This document shows, in pieces, positions 1-7,983 of a DNA stretch of 64,000 bases. Position numbers and translations under genes: made by a program. Location: the NCBI RefSeq assembly GCF_001907975.1, contig NZ_CP017834.1, forward strand, positions 1,006,718 through 1,070,717, read 5' to 3'. The notes beneath the pieces were generated by a model, which was not told the DNA's origin, ran no database searches, and saw nothing but the letters and a program-made list of their open reading frames with translations. The stretch is from Silvanigrella aquatica. Lineage in GTDB: Bacteria > Bdellovibrionota_B > Oligoflexia > Silvanigrellales > Silvanigrellaceae. Position 1 is the first letter of the stretch. Every line of letters starts with the position of its first letter.

Positions 1-1077
1 CTCAGCAAATTTATAAAAATCCTTTTTCACTGCGGTCAGCAATCTACGAATTTCGTCAGAACGTTTTTCTACAGCCAGAGTTCTAAATCCCATTTGTAAG
101 CTATTGAGCAAAGCAACTAAAGTTGCGGGGCCTGTCACTATGACCTGATGCTCACGACGCAGAAACTCTTGCAATCCATTAATCCTAAGAACCTCTGAAT
201 ACAATCCTTCTGTTGGCAAAAACAATATGCCAAAATCGGTTGTATATGGAGGATCGATATATTTCGCTTTAATGTCTTTTGCAAAGAGTTTTATTTTTAA
301 TTCGAGTTGTTTAAGAGAATTCTTTGTTTCTTCAATTTTTCCTTGTTCACTTAAATCTAAAACTTTTTGATAGTCTTCCATGGGAAATTTGGCATCAATA
401 GGGAGCCAAAGTGGGGTTCTATCATGCTGTTGTCCCGGTAATTTCACTGCAAATTCGACATAGGCGGAGCTTGCTTTTTTGGTTTTGACATTGCGCTCAA
501 ATTGTTCAGGAGTAAGGAAATCGCTTAAAATTCTATCTAATTGCTCTTCTCCAAAAACCCCTCTGGTTTTAATATTACCTAGTATCTTCTGTAAACTATT
601 TACATCAGAAGCCATTCTTTGCATTTCCCCAATTCCAGAATTGACTTGATCGAGTCTTTCGCCAACCAATTGAAAAGATGCGTTTAGCCTTTGCTCCAAT
701 GTCGTGTGTAATTTTTCATCAACTGTGACGCGCATTTGTTCTAATTTTGTCTCATTTTCTCTCCGGATATGCATCATCTGCTTTTCTACAGTCTCGCGGA
801 CGTCTTTGAGGGCTTGGTTGTTATTTTGAGTTAAATTGCCTAAAAGGAGAGCTAAATTTTCAGATAATTCTTGTCTTGTTCGTCTTAAGCTGAGGGAGCT
901 TTCTTCTCTATTATTGCGGATTTCTTCTTTTAAGGTTTTTAAAATTTTCTCTTCAATACTCTCTATTTTTAATGAAAGTTCCTTTTTTTTTATAGAATTT
1001 TCAAGGCGATATACTATAAATAAAAGAAGCGGAATAGTGATGAAACTATTGATTGTTAAAAAGTTTAGATATTCCAT
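1..1077 (-). CDS. rmuC: DNA recombination protein RmuC (partial, C-terminus outside window)
   Basis: The reverse strand is open from an ATG at 1077 to the window edge, about 359 residues. An N-terminal hydrophobic segment is followed by a long charged coiled coil and then the conserved RmuC core, recognisable from stretches such as GVFGEEQLDRIL, LPIDAKFPMEDY and DFGILFLPTEGLYSEV. RmuC proteins are membrane-anchored nuclease-fold proteins that limit inversions at short inverted repeats; the biochemical activity is poorly defined. AAGGAC lies 8 bases before the ATG. The C-terminal end is cut off by the window start. The + strand reading frame at 836-1180 is a shadow of this gene. Confidence 0.93.
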   Translation of the reverse strand, partial: MEYLNFLTINSFITIPLLLFIVYRLENSIKKKELSLKIESIEEKILKTLKEEIRNNREESSLSLRRTRQELSENLALLLGNLTQNNNQALKDVRETVEKQMMHIRRENETKLEQMRVTVDEKLHTTLEQRLNASFQLVGERLDQVNSGIGEMQRMASDVNSLQKILGNIKTRGVFGEEQLDRILSDFLTPEQFERNVKTKKASSAYVEFAVKLPGQQHDRTPLWLPIDAKFPMEDYQKVLDLSEQGKIEETKNSLKQLELKIKLFAKDIKAKYIDPPYTTDFGILFLPTEGLYSEVLRINGLQEFLRREHQVIVTGPATLVALLNSLQMGFRTLAVEKRSDEIRRLLTAVKKDFYKFAE

Positions 1078-1198
1078 GCTAAGTCCTTTGGTAAGCTTTG
1101 AAAAAAATGTAAAAAAGACAACAATATTATTTTGCCATATAAAACGGCATACCATTGAAGTTCTCATTTTGACGGCATAAGTCTTTTGTCAGAAGGCG

Positions 1199-1225
1199 AG
1201 TTATCCACTTTCAATGTGGATAACT
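1199..1225. promoter_or_regulatory. Inverted repeat made of two DnaA-box-like 9-mers
   Basis: Ten-base arms AGTTATCCAC (1199-1208) and GTGGATAACT (1216-1225) flank a 7-base loop in the spacer between divergent rmuC and the DUF2058 gene. The right arm read on the - strand is TTATCCACA, an exact DnaA-box consensus; the left is TTATCCACT, one mismatch. It is not placed to terminate either neighbour, since both genes read away from it. Whether DnaA binds is inference. Confidence 0.45.
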
Positions 1226-1345
1226 TATTTTAGATTTTCATTAAAAACTTGTATTTTTCGCATTTTGATAATGAAATAGTGCGTCTCGTCCAAATTGACA
1301 ATCGGGTAAAGTCAGGTGAAGGATGAAGAGAAGGAGGTACATTTT

Positions 1346-1873
1346 ATGAGCTTGAGGGATCAGCTTTTAAAAGCGGGGCTCGTTTCAAAAAAACAGGCCC
1401 AAAAAGTCGATGCCATGACTAAAAAGCAAGATCATGATGCAAAAAAAAACAAACAACTTGCAGATGTTTTGAATGCAGAAAAACTATCTGAAATTGAGAA
1501 AATTGAACAAGAAGCTATTAAGCGTAAAGAGCTTGATAAAGATCTTAATAAGCAACGTGATCTTTTAATTAAACAAAGAGAATACTTTTATAGAGCAAGA
1601 CAAATATTAAATAGCAATTGTCTAAATGATAGCAAAGCATCTGAACCTTATTATTTTGAAGAAAATAGTAAAGTTCGAAAGGTTATGGTAACAGTTTGGC
1701 AAAGAGAAATGCTTGCTCGGGGTAAATTGGGAATTGGCAGACCCCTGGATGAAGTGGATGAGTTTTATATTATTCCCTTGGTGGCTGCAAAAACAATAAA
1801 GGATATTGCACCACAAAGACTCCTGACTTTGCATTCGGAACTGGATGACACTGAGGAAATTGATTTGTTTTAA
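1346..1873 (+). CDS. DUF2058 family protein (YaiL-like)
   Basis: A 175-residue basic, highly charged protein starting MSLRDQLLKAGLVSKKQAQK, the typical opening of DUF2058/YaiL proteins. A lysine- and glutamate-rich helical region follows, then a compact C-terminal part ending in acidic residues (DDTEEIDLF). YaiL-type proteins are small nucleoid- or polynucleotide-associated proteins of unclear activity. AAGGAGG at 1331-1337 sits 8 bases before the ATG at 1346, which selects this start over an upstream in-frame codon at 1316. It is divergent from rmuC. Family assignment is fairly sure; function is not. Confidence 0.8.
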   Translation: MSLRDQLLKAGLVSKKQAQKVDAMTKKQDHDAKKNKQLADVLNAEKLSEIEKIEQEAIKRKELDKDLNKQRDLLIKQREYFYRARQILNSNCLNDSKASEPYYFEENSKVRKVMVTVWQREMLARGKLGIGRPLDEVDEFYIIPLVAAKTIKDIAPQRLLTLHSELDDTEEIDLF

Positions 1874-1959
1874 AATTGATTTTTAATTTTTGCAGGGTAC
1901 TGGATTCCCATTTGATAAAATTGTATGCTCCCCTCTAACCTATTGGAGATATTGAACTT

Positions 1960-3084
1960 ATGGAAGAAAATAAATTAACAAAAACGAGTACGGCTAAAGT
2001 CTTAGGTTTTTTTGTGGGAGGCTTGCTTCTCGGCTCTTTAGCGACAGCAGGCGTCATGATTTCTAAGAATAATAAAAAAGCGGCCGATCTTTCAGCCGTG
2101 GTGGGAAAGCCCATTTTATCTGTTGACGGAAAAACATGGGATACGACATCTCTACCTGGTGAAGCAGGAATGGACTATTTCACGCTTCAATCAAACATCT
2201 ATAATGCCGAAAAGAATTTTGCTGGCCAGGTTGCGGCGCGCATTGCCTTAGCGAATGATTCCGGAAAAAAAATCAGTCCAACGGAACTGCCTAAAATTGA
2301 CGAGTTATTGCCTGTAGCCCCTGTTTCGGAGCAAGATGCTAAACAATATTATGAGAAAGTTGTAGCACAAATGGGCAATGGCGTTTTTGGTGGGCAATCC
2401 TTTGATAAGGTAAAAAGTCAATTGCAAATGCAAATGACGCAGCAAACTATGAACGAAGCCATTATGAGAAAAATTCAAGAATTGGAAAGCACAGGTAGGA
2501 TTAAAGTTCTTTTATCTGCTCCTTTATCACCGCCTGTTAAGTTAGACTTAGCTGGTTATCCCGTTCGTGGAAATCAAAACTCCAATACGGTTCTCGTTGA
2601 AGTATCCGATTATTTATGCGCACATTGTAGAGAAACAGAAAAAGTTATTGAAAAAATTTATGATGATTTTTCATCTAAAGTAAAATTTGTTAATGTGACT
2701 TATCCGTTAAACCCGCAAGGATTAAGTGGGGCGTTGGCTCGTGGTGCGTTTTGTGCTACAAAACAAGGTGGCAAGCAATTTAGAGATTATCATTCTCTCG
2801 CTTTTCAAATTTCCTTTTCTAAAGCAACGCCTCCTGCGGGAGTGGAACCTACAAAAGCATTTGACAATGAGAGCATAGAAATTGCTAAACAAGCAAAATT
2901 AGATGTGCCTTCTTTTTCATCATGTTTGACCTCAAATGAAGCTAATGAACATTTGATAAAAGTTCAAAATCAATTTAATTCTTCTATTGGATTTAAAGGA
3001 ACGCCTACATTTTATCTCAATGGCAGGCTTATTGATGTCAATCCACAGCAATTAGAAGCGACTTTAAAGACGGCTTTGAATTAG
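1960..3084 (+). CDS. Membrane-anchored DsbA-like thioredoxin-fold protein with SurA-N-like region
   Basis: A 374-residue envelope protein. One N-terminal transmembrane helix (about residues 13-35) anchors it with the rest in the periplasm. Residues about 45-190 resemble the helical SurA/parvulin N-terminal chaperone region; from about 195 a DsbA-type thioredoxin domain begins (VLVEVSDYLCAHCRETEKV) with a CAHC active site. The late GFKGTPTFYLNGR segment carries the cis-proline loop. Such fusions are common in delta-type proteobacteria and are presumed to oxidise or isomerise disulfides in secreted proteins. It precedes a cytochrome c gene by 63 bases. Redox direction cannot be read from sequence. 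Confidence 0.8.
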   Translation: MEENKLTKTSTAKVLGFFVGGLLLGSLATAGVMISKNNKKAADLSAVVGKPILSVDGKTWDTTSLPGEAGMDYFTLQSNIYNAEKNFAGQVAARIALANDSGKKISPTELPKIDELLPVAPVSEQDAKQYYEKVVAQMGNGVFGGQSFDKVKSQLQMQMTQQTMNEAIMRKIQELESTGRIKVLLSAPLSPPVKLDLAGYPVRGNQNSNTVLVEVSDYLCAHCRETEKVIEKIYDDFSSKVKFVNVTYPLNPQGLSGALARGAFCATKQGGKQFRDYHSLAFQISFSKATPPAGVEPTKAFDNESIEIAKQAKLDVPSFSSCLTSNEANEHLIKVQNQFNSSIGFKGTPTFYLNGRLIDVNPQQLEATLKTALN

Positions 3085-3147
3085 TTTTAAATTGTTTGTT
3101 ACTTTGAATTTGTTATCTTATTTTTTGTTACTTTAAGGGGGATTACC

Positions 3148-3621
3148 GTGCAAGCTCCTGCTCGCGTTCTTTTGGCTACGACTCTTGTTTCCATTGCTGT
3201 CGTTTTGATTGTTCTTTATCGCTATGATTTATTAAAATTTGGGAGATCGGGAGGTGAGAGTGCTTCAAATTCGGCGCCTGCCGCATCTTCTGCCCCTCCT
3301 GTTTCTGCAGGCTCATCAGCGGTGAGCCCTGAGGTTGTCGCTAATGGCAAAAAACTTTATGAAACAATGACATGTAATTTATGTCATGGAGCAGATGGAG
3401 CTGCTGATAGTCCCACTGGAAAGGCAATGAAAGCAACTAATTTAAAAACAGGACAATTTCATGCTAATAAAGAAAATCTCCCTGCTGTGAAATACATTGT
3501 TAAAGTCATTGAAGAAGGTGTTGCTGGTACAGGAATGGCGAGTTTTAAAGCCCAAATACCTAATGAAAAAGACAGGCAAGATCTTGCTGAATACGTTCAT
3601 TCTTTGGTAGAAAAGAAATAA
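3148..3621 (+). CDS. Membrane-anchored class I c-type cytochrome
   Basis: A 157-residue monohaem cytochrome. An N-terminal hydrophobic segment (about residues 6-24) works as an uncleaved anchor or signal, followed by a Ser/Ala/Pro-rich linker and a cytochrome c domain. The haem motif is CNLCH (in ETMTCNLCHGADGA), and a late methionine in GTGMASFK is the likely sixth haem ligand. It starts with GTG at 3148, preceded by AAGGGGG. It should mature through the Ccm genes at 56.9-60.6 kb. Redox partner unknown. Confidence 0.85.
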   Translation: MQAPARVLLATTLVSIAVVLIVLYRYDLLKFGRSGGESASNSAPAASSAPPVSAGSSAVSPEVVANGKKLYETMTCNLCHGADGAADSPTGKAMKATNLKTGQFHANKENLPAVKYIVKVIEEGVAGTGMASFKAQIPNEKDRQDLAEYVHSLVEKK

Positions 3622-3630
3622 TTTGAAACA

Positions 3631-4365
3631 TTAAATATCAAGTTTTTCTTTTCTTTCTGGAACATATTCTTTTGATGTACTTTGCTCTAATATTTCAATT
3701 CCAAAATCCCTTGTTTCATCTGTAAAGTACCGAAACTCTACTCCTGCACAATACTCTCCCATATTATTTGCGCATCCGTTCCACAGAACTTCTCCAATAC
3801 CAGCAAGCTCTTTTGTATTTGAAAATGTAATGTGAAAATGAACGTAGCTACCCGCTTCGTGAATTTCTTTACCTGTATGTAAAAGTGCCCCTCCTCTGCC
3901 CATTATAATTTCAGTTGAATTATTTTGATGTTGACTCAATTTAATATGCTTTGGGGCTTCAATTTTAGGTTTTAACGCATATCTTTCAATAGGAGGTGTG
4001 CTCAGCCATTCCAGCAATTCAAGTAAATTAGGTAAATCAAATGGCTTCGTAATAAGCCCCTCTGCTCCGTGAGCGTAAATTTCTTCTTTTGTGATGTCGG
4101 CAAAGGCAGTGATAAAAATAAAAACGGGTTTTTTTAGATTTAGGCTTTTTGCGCCATCGAGAAATTCAATTCCATTTCCACCAGGCATACGAATATCGCT
4201 AATAACAAGGTCAATTTTTTCATTTTTTACAATTTGTAAGGCTTCTCTTCCGTTTTTAGCTTCTAAGGTTTTTGTTTGTGCGTTTTCCAATTCGGATACA
4301 AGCATTTCTCTTAAATCGGGTTCATCATCCACCACAAGTACGAGACGACCTTTCAAATGCCCCAT
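3631..4365 (-). CDS. Response regulator with C-terminal PilZ-like domain
   Basis: A 244-residue, two-domain protein. Residues 5-120 form a complete receiver domain: acidic pair DD at 13-14, phospho-acceptor Asp57 in DLVISDIRMPGG, and the lysine in ITKPFD. Residues about 140-225 look like a PilZ fold (NTKELAGIGEVLWNG, CAGVEFRYF) but lack a clear RxxxR c-di-GMP motif, so binding may be lost. It has no DNA-binding output. Receiver-PilZ proteins usually act on motility or surface behaviour. It is divergent from the cheR-like gene across a 200-bp AT-rich spacer, consistent with a chemosensory role. Confidence 0.8.
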   Translation of the reverse strand: MGHLKGRLVLVVDDEPDLREMLVSELENAQTKTLEAKNGREALQIVKNEKIDLVISDIRMPGGNGIEFLDGAKSLNLKKPVFIFITAFADITKEEIYAHGAEGLITKPFDLPNLLELLEWLSTPPIERYALKPKIEAPKHIKLSQHQNNSTEIIMGRGGALLHTGKEIHEAGSYVHFHITFSNTKELAGIGEVLWNGCANNMGEYCAGVEFRYFTDETRDFGIEILEQSTSKEYVPERKEKLDI

Positions 4366-4567
4366 AATATATCCCCAAAAATTTATGAAAATAAAAAATT
4401 CTTTTACAATTTATATTATACATTAAGTATTTGTTTTTTTTGCTTGAGCAGTTACTTTCTTTTTGTGTTAGATTTTCGACATGCGCCCTCATTTTTTTAT
4501 TAAAATGTCGATAATGTTAATGTTGATTTATAGAATATTAATGAATATTTATGGGGTTTGAATAAAA

Positions 4568-5455
4568 TTGACGACTTCACCTCAAAAAAATACAATCACA
4601 CATGAAGATTTGATGTCAGACATACAAGGTTTTGAATCCTTGGCAAAAATTCTTTTCCAGCGAACTGGAATATTTATGGATACAAGTGAAAAAAGCTATT
4701 CTTTAATGTCAAATAGAATGCATAAAGTATTAAGAAAATATAGCTGCAATTCCTATAATGAATTTATCAAGCTTATAGAAACAGGAAATGCTGTTATAAT
4801 GAATGAATTTTTAGAAGTATTAACCACAAATACAACCCATTTTTTTAGAGAAAATGAACATTTTATTTTCCTTAAAAAAAATATGCCGTTAGTTGAAGAA
4901 TATCTTGTTAAGGAAAAAAGAAATGAAATTCGAGTGTGGTGTGCTGCTGCAAGTACAGGCGAAGAACCTTATACGATTTTAATGACAATATTAGAATATT
5001 TATCAGATAAACCCAAATTTACAGTTAAAGTAACTGCAACAGATCTTAATTCTCAGGTTCTAGAGAAAGCAAAAGAAGGTATTTATAAGGCTGAAATTAC
5101 AGAAAATGTACCGGCAGATCATATTCTAAAATATTTTGAGAAAAATCAAAAAATCCCTCCAGAATGTTTTCAAGTAAAAGAAAAGTTTAGGAATATGATC
5201 GAATTTAATAAATTTAATTTAATGAATGAATCCTATTATTTTCCTCATAAATTTGATATTATATTTTGCAGAAATGTTTTAATTTATTTTCCTCATAAAA
5301 TAGTTGAAGATACTGTTGTTAAGCTTTCTAATTGCCTTGAAAAAAAAGGATTTTTATTTATTGGTCATTCCGAAGCTATGATTGGCGACAAGCATAAATT
5401 AAAGTCGGTCGTTCCTGCAGTATATCAACACCCATCAGAAGCACCTAAAAGTTAA
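4568..5455 (+). CDS. cheR: CheR-type chemoreceptor glutamate methyltransferase
   Basis: A 295-residue protein with the two parts of CheR: an N-terminal helical domain (LAKILFQRTGIFM, with TTNTTHFFRENEHF) and a SAM-binding methyltransferase domain. The SAM loop is VWCAAASTGEEPYTI; further conserved blocks are DIIFCRNVLIYF and KKGFLFIGHSEAM. CheR proteins methylate glutamates on chemoreceptors to reset signalling. The indicated start is TTG at 4568; an in-frame ATG at 4613 is an alternative and neither has a strong ribosome site. No receptor or CheA gene is nearby, so its partner is elsewhere. Confidence 0.9.
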   Translation: MTTSPQKNTITHEDLMSDIQGFESLAKILFQRTGIFMDTSEKSYSLMSNRMHKVLRKYSCNSYNEFIKLIETGNAVIMNEFLEVLTTNTTHFFRENEHFIFLKKNMPLVEEYLVKEKRNEIRVWCAAASTGEEPYTILMTILEYLSDKPKFTVKVTATDLNSQVLEKAKEGIYKAEITENVPADHILKYFEKNQKIPPECFQVKEKFRNMIEFNKFNLMNESYYFPHKFDIIFCRNVLIYFPHKIVEDTVVKLSNCLEKKGFLFIGHSEAMIGDKHKLKSVVPAVYQHPSEAPKS

Positions 5456-5485
5456 GTTTTAAATTCATTTTTTAAGTAACTATTT

Positions 5486-6892
5486 TTAATTTTCTTCTTG
5501 AGATATTCCTAGATATTTTGCGACTCTTGAATATATTTTATTCCATATAAATTTTTCTATAACAACTTCACCGGTTAAAATTCCTTTGGCATCAAGTAAT
5601 AAAGTAGATTCTTTGTCTTTTTGAGATACAAAATTTGACTTCCAATTCAGTTTTATAGGCAAGAAACCTACTTTTAAATATAAATCTTTAAGCAGAGGAG
5701 GCGCGCTTGTAAAAATATGTGTGTGCCCCGATTCAATCACAATTCTAACAATTTGTCTTATCATATTAATAAAAACATCACTTTCTCGAAATTCTTTATC
5801 CCAGGCAAATTTAGAAATTTCAACAAATTTTTTATTCCATATCCATTCTGGAATTTCATCAATAAAAGAATTTATTTCAGACTTATTTTTGTCTTTATTA
5901 TTAAAAATAATTCGAATACATGCAATAGATTTTCTTCCTACTTTGCAGACAAGTTGTCTTGAATAATCGTCATACTTATCTTTAACGTTATCTATATTAT
6001 GAATACCTTCATCAAATAAGCTATTTTGTCTTAATATCATTACTTTTTCAAGTTCAGGAGGGTCTTTGGCATAGAAATAAGTTAAGCTATTTTCAATAAT
6101 ATCAACAGGAAGATTATCATTTCTTAATTCTTTTGGAGTGACTTCAACACCACTAAAAAGAATATATTCAACCATTACTTGTAAAAATCTCGAATTAGGA
6201 TTTTCAAATTTAACATCTACGGAGTACTTGTCTTTATCATTTGATTTATTGAAATTTACACTAGTTACTGTAATATTTATTAAAAATTCATCGCATGTTG
6301 GTATGCTTACTTTTAATTGTAATTGTAAATTAGGAAGTAATGTTTTATTTCTTGCAGAAGTAAAAAGAGTCATTCCTTTAGCATTAATTTTCTGAATTTT
6401 AAAAATAATTTTTTCTTGAAAGAAAAAAGGATCATCACACCAACAGTGGGGAGTAAAAATCTCGGGAATTTCATATGACTTTAAATTAGGTAATGATTCA
6501 GATTTATTATCATGGATAAACTCAACTCCATATCTTAAATAATTGACTTCATCAATAACTTCTTCAAAAATATAAATAACTCTTCCTTTTGAACAGCATT
6601 TTTTTTTATCTCTTGTAATATAATAAATTTTTATGATTTCACTTTTTTTAGGATAAGTAGAAAGCTTTTGATCTATAATATATATATTTATTCCCCATGG
6701 AGAAAGATCTGTAATTTCTCCATTTATGGAGCGCTTTTCTTCTTCGTCTTTAACGTAAACTTTTATTCCTTCTCCCAAATAGACACTGCGCCTCGTGTCT
6801 TTACGGTTTTCCGCTCCTTCACTCATATGTGGGCTCCCTATTTGCAGCCGTCCCAAATATTGAGAAATGTCCGCAGCTGATTTAGAAATCAC
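5486..6892 (-). CDS. Tandem PilZ domains fused to a GNAT-fold acyltransferase-like domain
   Basis: A 468-residue protein. The N-terminal part (about residues 28-130) is a PilZ domain with intact c-di-GMP residues: RKDTRR (RxxxR) and DLSPWG (DxSxxG). A second, degenerate PilZ-like region follows (about 150-255, INAKGMTLFTSA). The rest (about 270-468) resembles FeeM/autoinducer-synthase type N-acyltransferases: VCKVGRKSIACIRIIF, EISKFAWDKEFRES and LKDLYLKVGFLPI. The likely job is acyl transfer controlled by c-di-GMP, but substrate and activity are inferred. It is a single gene with no operon partner. Another reading is a pure PilZ protein with a GNAT-like but inactive tail. Confidence 0.6.
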   Translation of the reverse strand: MISKSAADISQYLGRLQIGSPHMSEGAENRKDTRRSVYLGEGIKVYVKDEEEKRSINGEITDLSPWGINIYIIDQKLSTYPKKSEIIKIYYITRDKKKCCSKGRVIYIFEEVIDEVNYLRYGVEFIHDNKSESLPNLKSYEIPEIFTPHCWCDDPFFFQEKIIFKIQKINAKGMTLFTSARNKTLLPNLQLQLKVSIPTCDEFLINITVTSVNFNKSNDKDKYSVDVKFENPNSRFLQVMVEYILFSGVEVTPKELRNDNLPVDIIENSLTYFYAKDPPELEKVMILRQNSLFDEGIHNIDNVKDKYDDYSRQLVCKVGRKSIACIRIIFNNKDKNKSEINSFIDEIPEWIWNKKFVEISKFAWDKEFRESDVFINMIRQIVRIVIESGHTHIFTSAPPLLKDLYLKVGFLPIKLNWKSNFVSQKDKESTLLLDAKGILTGEVVIEKFIWNKIYSRVAKYLGISQEEN

Positions 6893-6954
6893 CTATAAGA
6901 TTCGGATTTTTAGGATGAATAGCGAAGTAAATTGAGTTTTGAGGTGTCAAAATT

Positions 6955-7842
6955 TCATTTGTACAAAGAGAAAAAGAGGAATGCTACGGGAATACCGAGT
7001 ATCAGTGAGTCAATACGGTCAAGGAAGCCGCCGTGCCCTGGGAGAAGATTGCCACTGTCCTTGTAACCTCCCGCGCGTTTAAAGGCGCTTTCCATAAGAT
7101 CGCCAATTTGTCCTGCGATTCCCATACAAATTCCTATTAAAATGGCATACCAAGCGGGGAAAGGGAGATTGAAAAAATAGTTGAGCAAAAGAGCTGTGAT
7201 GCCACTAAAAAAGAGCCCGCCCGCCGCTCCTTCAACGCTTTTTTTAGGAGAGATTTTTGGAATTAATTTGTGCTTTCCAAAACGAGAGCCAATAAAATAG
7301 GCTCCTGTATCACCCATTAAAATAGTAGCTAAACAAAAATAAAGTTGCGCACTGCGATAGGAGCCATCGAAATGGAGCAAGCTAAGTTTTGTCAGGCAAG
7401 CCGCAGGCAACGCAAGATAAATAAAACCTGCAATAACATTTAGTAATTTATTAGATGCCGTATGCATGTCGGAAGCATTTCGATAAATCAGGGCGGCGGA
7501 TAGAAAAAAACAAAAAAATGTCCAGCTAATAGGTAAAATAAGAATTTTTTGCGGATCATTTGCAAAAATAGTATTGGAAACGGAATAAGATATTATTAAA
7601 AAGGCATAAGAGAATCCAATGGCAAAATGTTTTGCTTTAAGCTTGGGGCGCGGTTGTTCTACGGCAGTGGATCCATCCATAATATTCCATCGTAAGGCTG
7701 CAAATTCCGTTCCCGAAAGAAAAATGGCTAGAGTTGTGATCGTCACAAAAAGAGGGTAAAAAAGGGGAGCTGGTGAAAAGCTCAATACATAAATTATGAT
7801 TGAGGAAAAAACGGCGGCAGTTGCTAATCGAGTTTTAAGCAT
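6955..7842 (-). CDS. cdsA: Phosphatidate cytidylyltransferase CdsA
   Basis: An integral membrane enzyme making CDP-diacylglycerol from phosphatidate and CTP, the entry to phospholipid head-group synthesis. It has about eight hydrophobic segments and the C-terminal CdsA signature: SAFKRAGGYKDSGNLLPGHG followed by GFLDRIDSL. I place the start at ATG 7842 (MLKTRLATAAVF), giving 295 residues, the usual CdsA length. The frame stays open to another ATG at 7956, which would add 38 hydrophilic, unusual residues. Neither start has a strong ribosome site. It is divergent from the Hsp70-like gene. Confidence 0.9.
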   Translation of the reverse strand: MLKTRLATAAVFSSIIIYVLSFSPAPLFYPLFVTITTLAIFLSGTEFAALRWNIMDGSTAVEQPRPKLKAKHFAIGFSYAFLIISYSVSNTIFANDPQKILILPISWTFFCFFLSAALIYRNASDMHTASNKLLNVIAGFIYLALPAACLTKLSLLHFDGSYRSAQLYFCLATILMGDTGAYFIGSRFGKHKLIPKISPKKSVEGAAGGLFFSGITALLLNYFFNLPFPAWYAILIGICMGIAGQIGDLMESAFKRAGGYKDSGNLLPGHGGFLDRIDSLILGIPVAFLFFSLYK

Positions 7843-7983
7843 ATATAAAAAACCAATCTTCTTAATTGAATTACATCTAATCCGGCAAAGCCGGTTTGCA
7901 TTCTGTAATATGCCATAGTAATCAGAGTCTATCAAATAGACATTCTTGCGGCTCATGAAGCTGCAAATCTTGGAGTCTGCCTT

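Noticed and set aside
836-1180. Open + strand frame of 114 residues
   Set aside because: It lies antisense to the conserved rmuC coding region and has no ribosome site or family resemblance.
7843-7956. 38-residue N-terminal extension of CdsA
   Set aside because: It would add a hydrophilic segment before the first membrane helix, unlike the family, and lacks a better ribosome site than the internal ATG.
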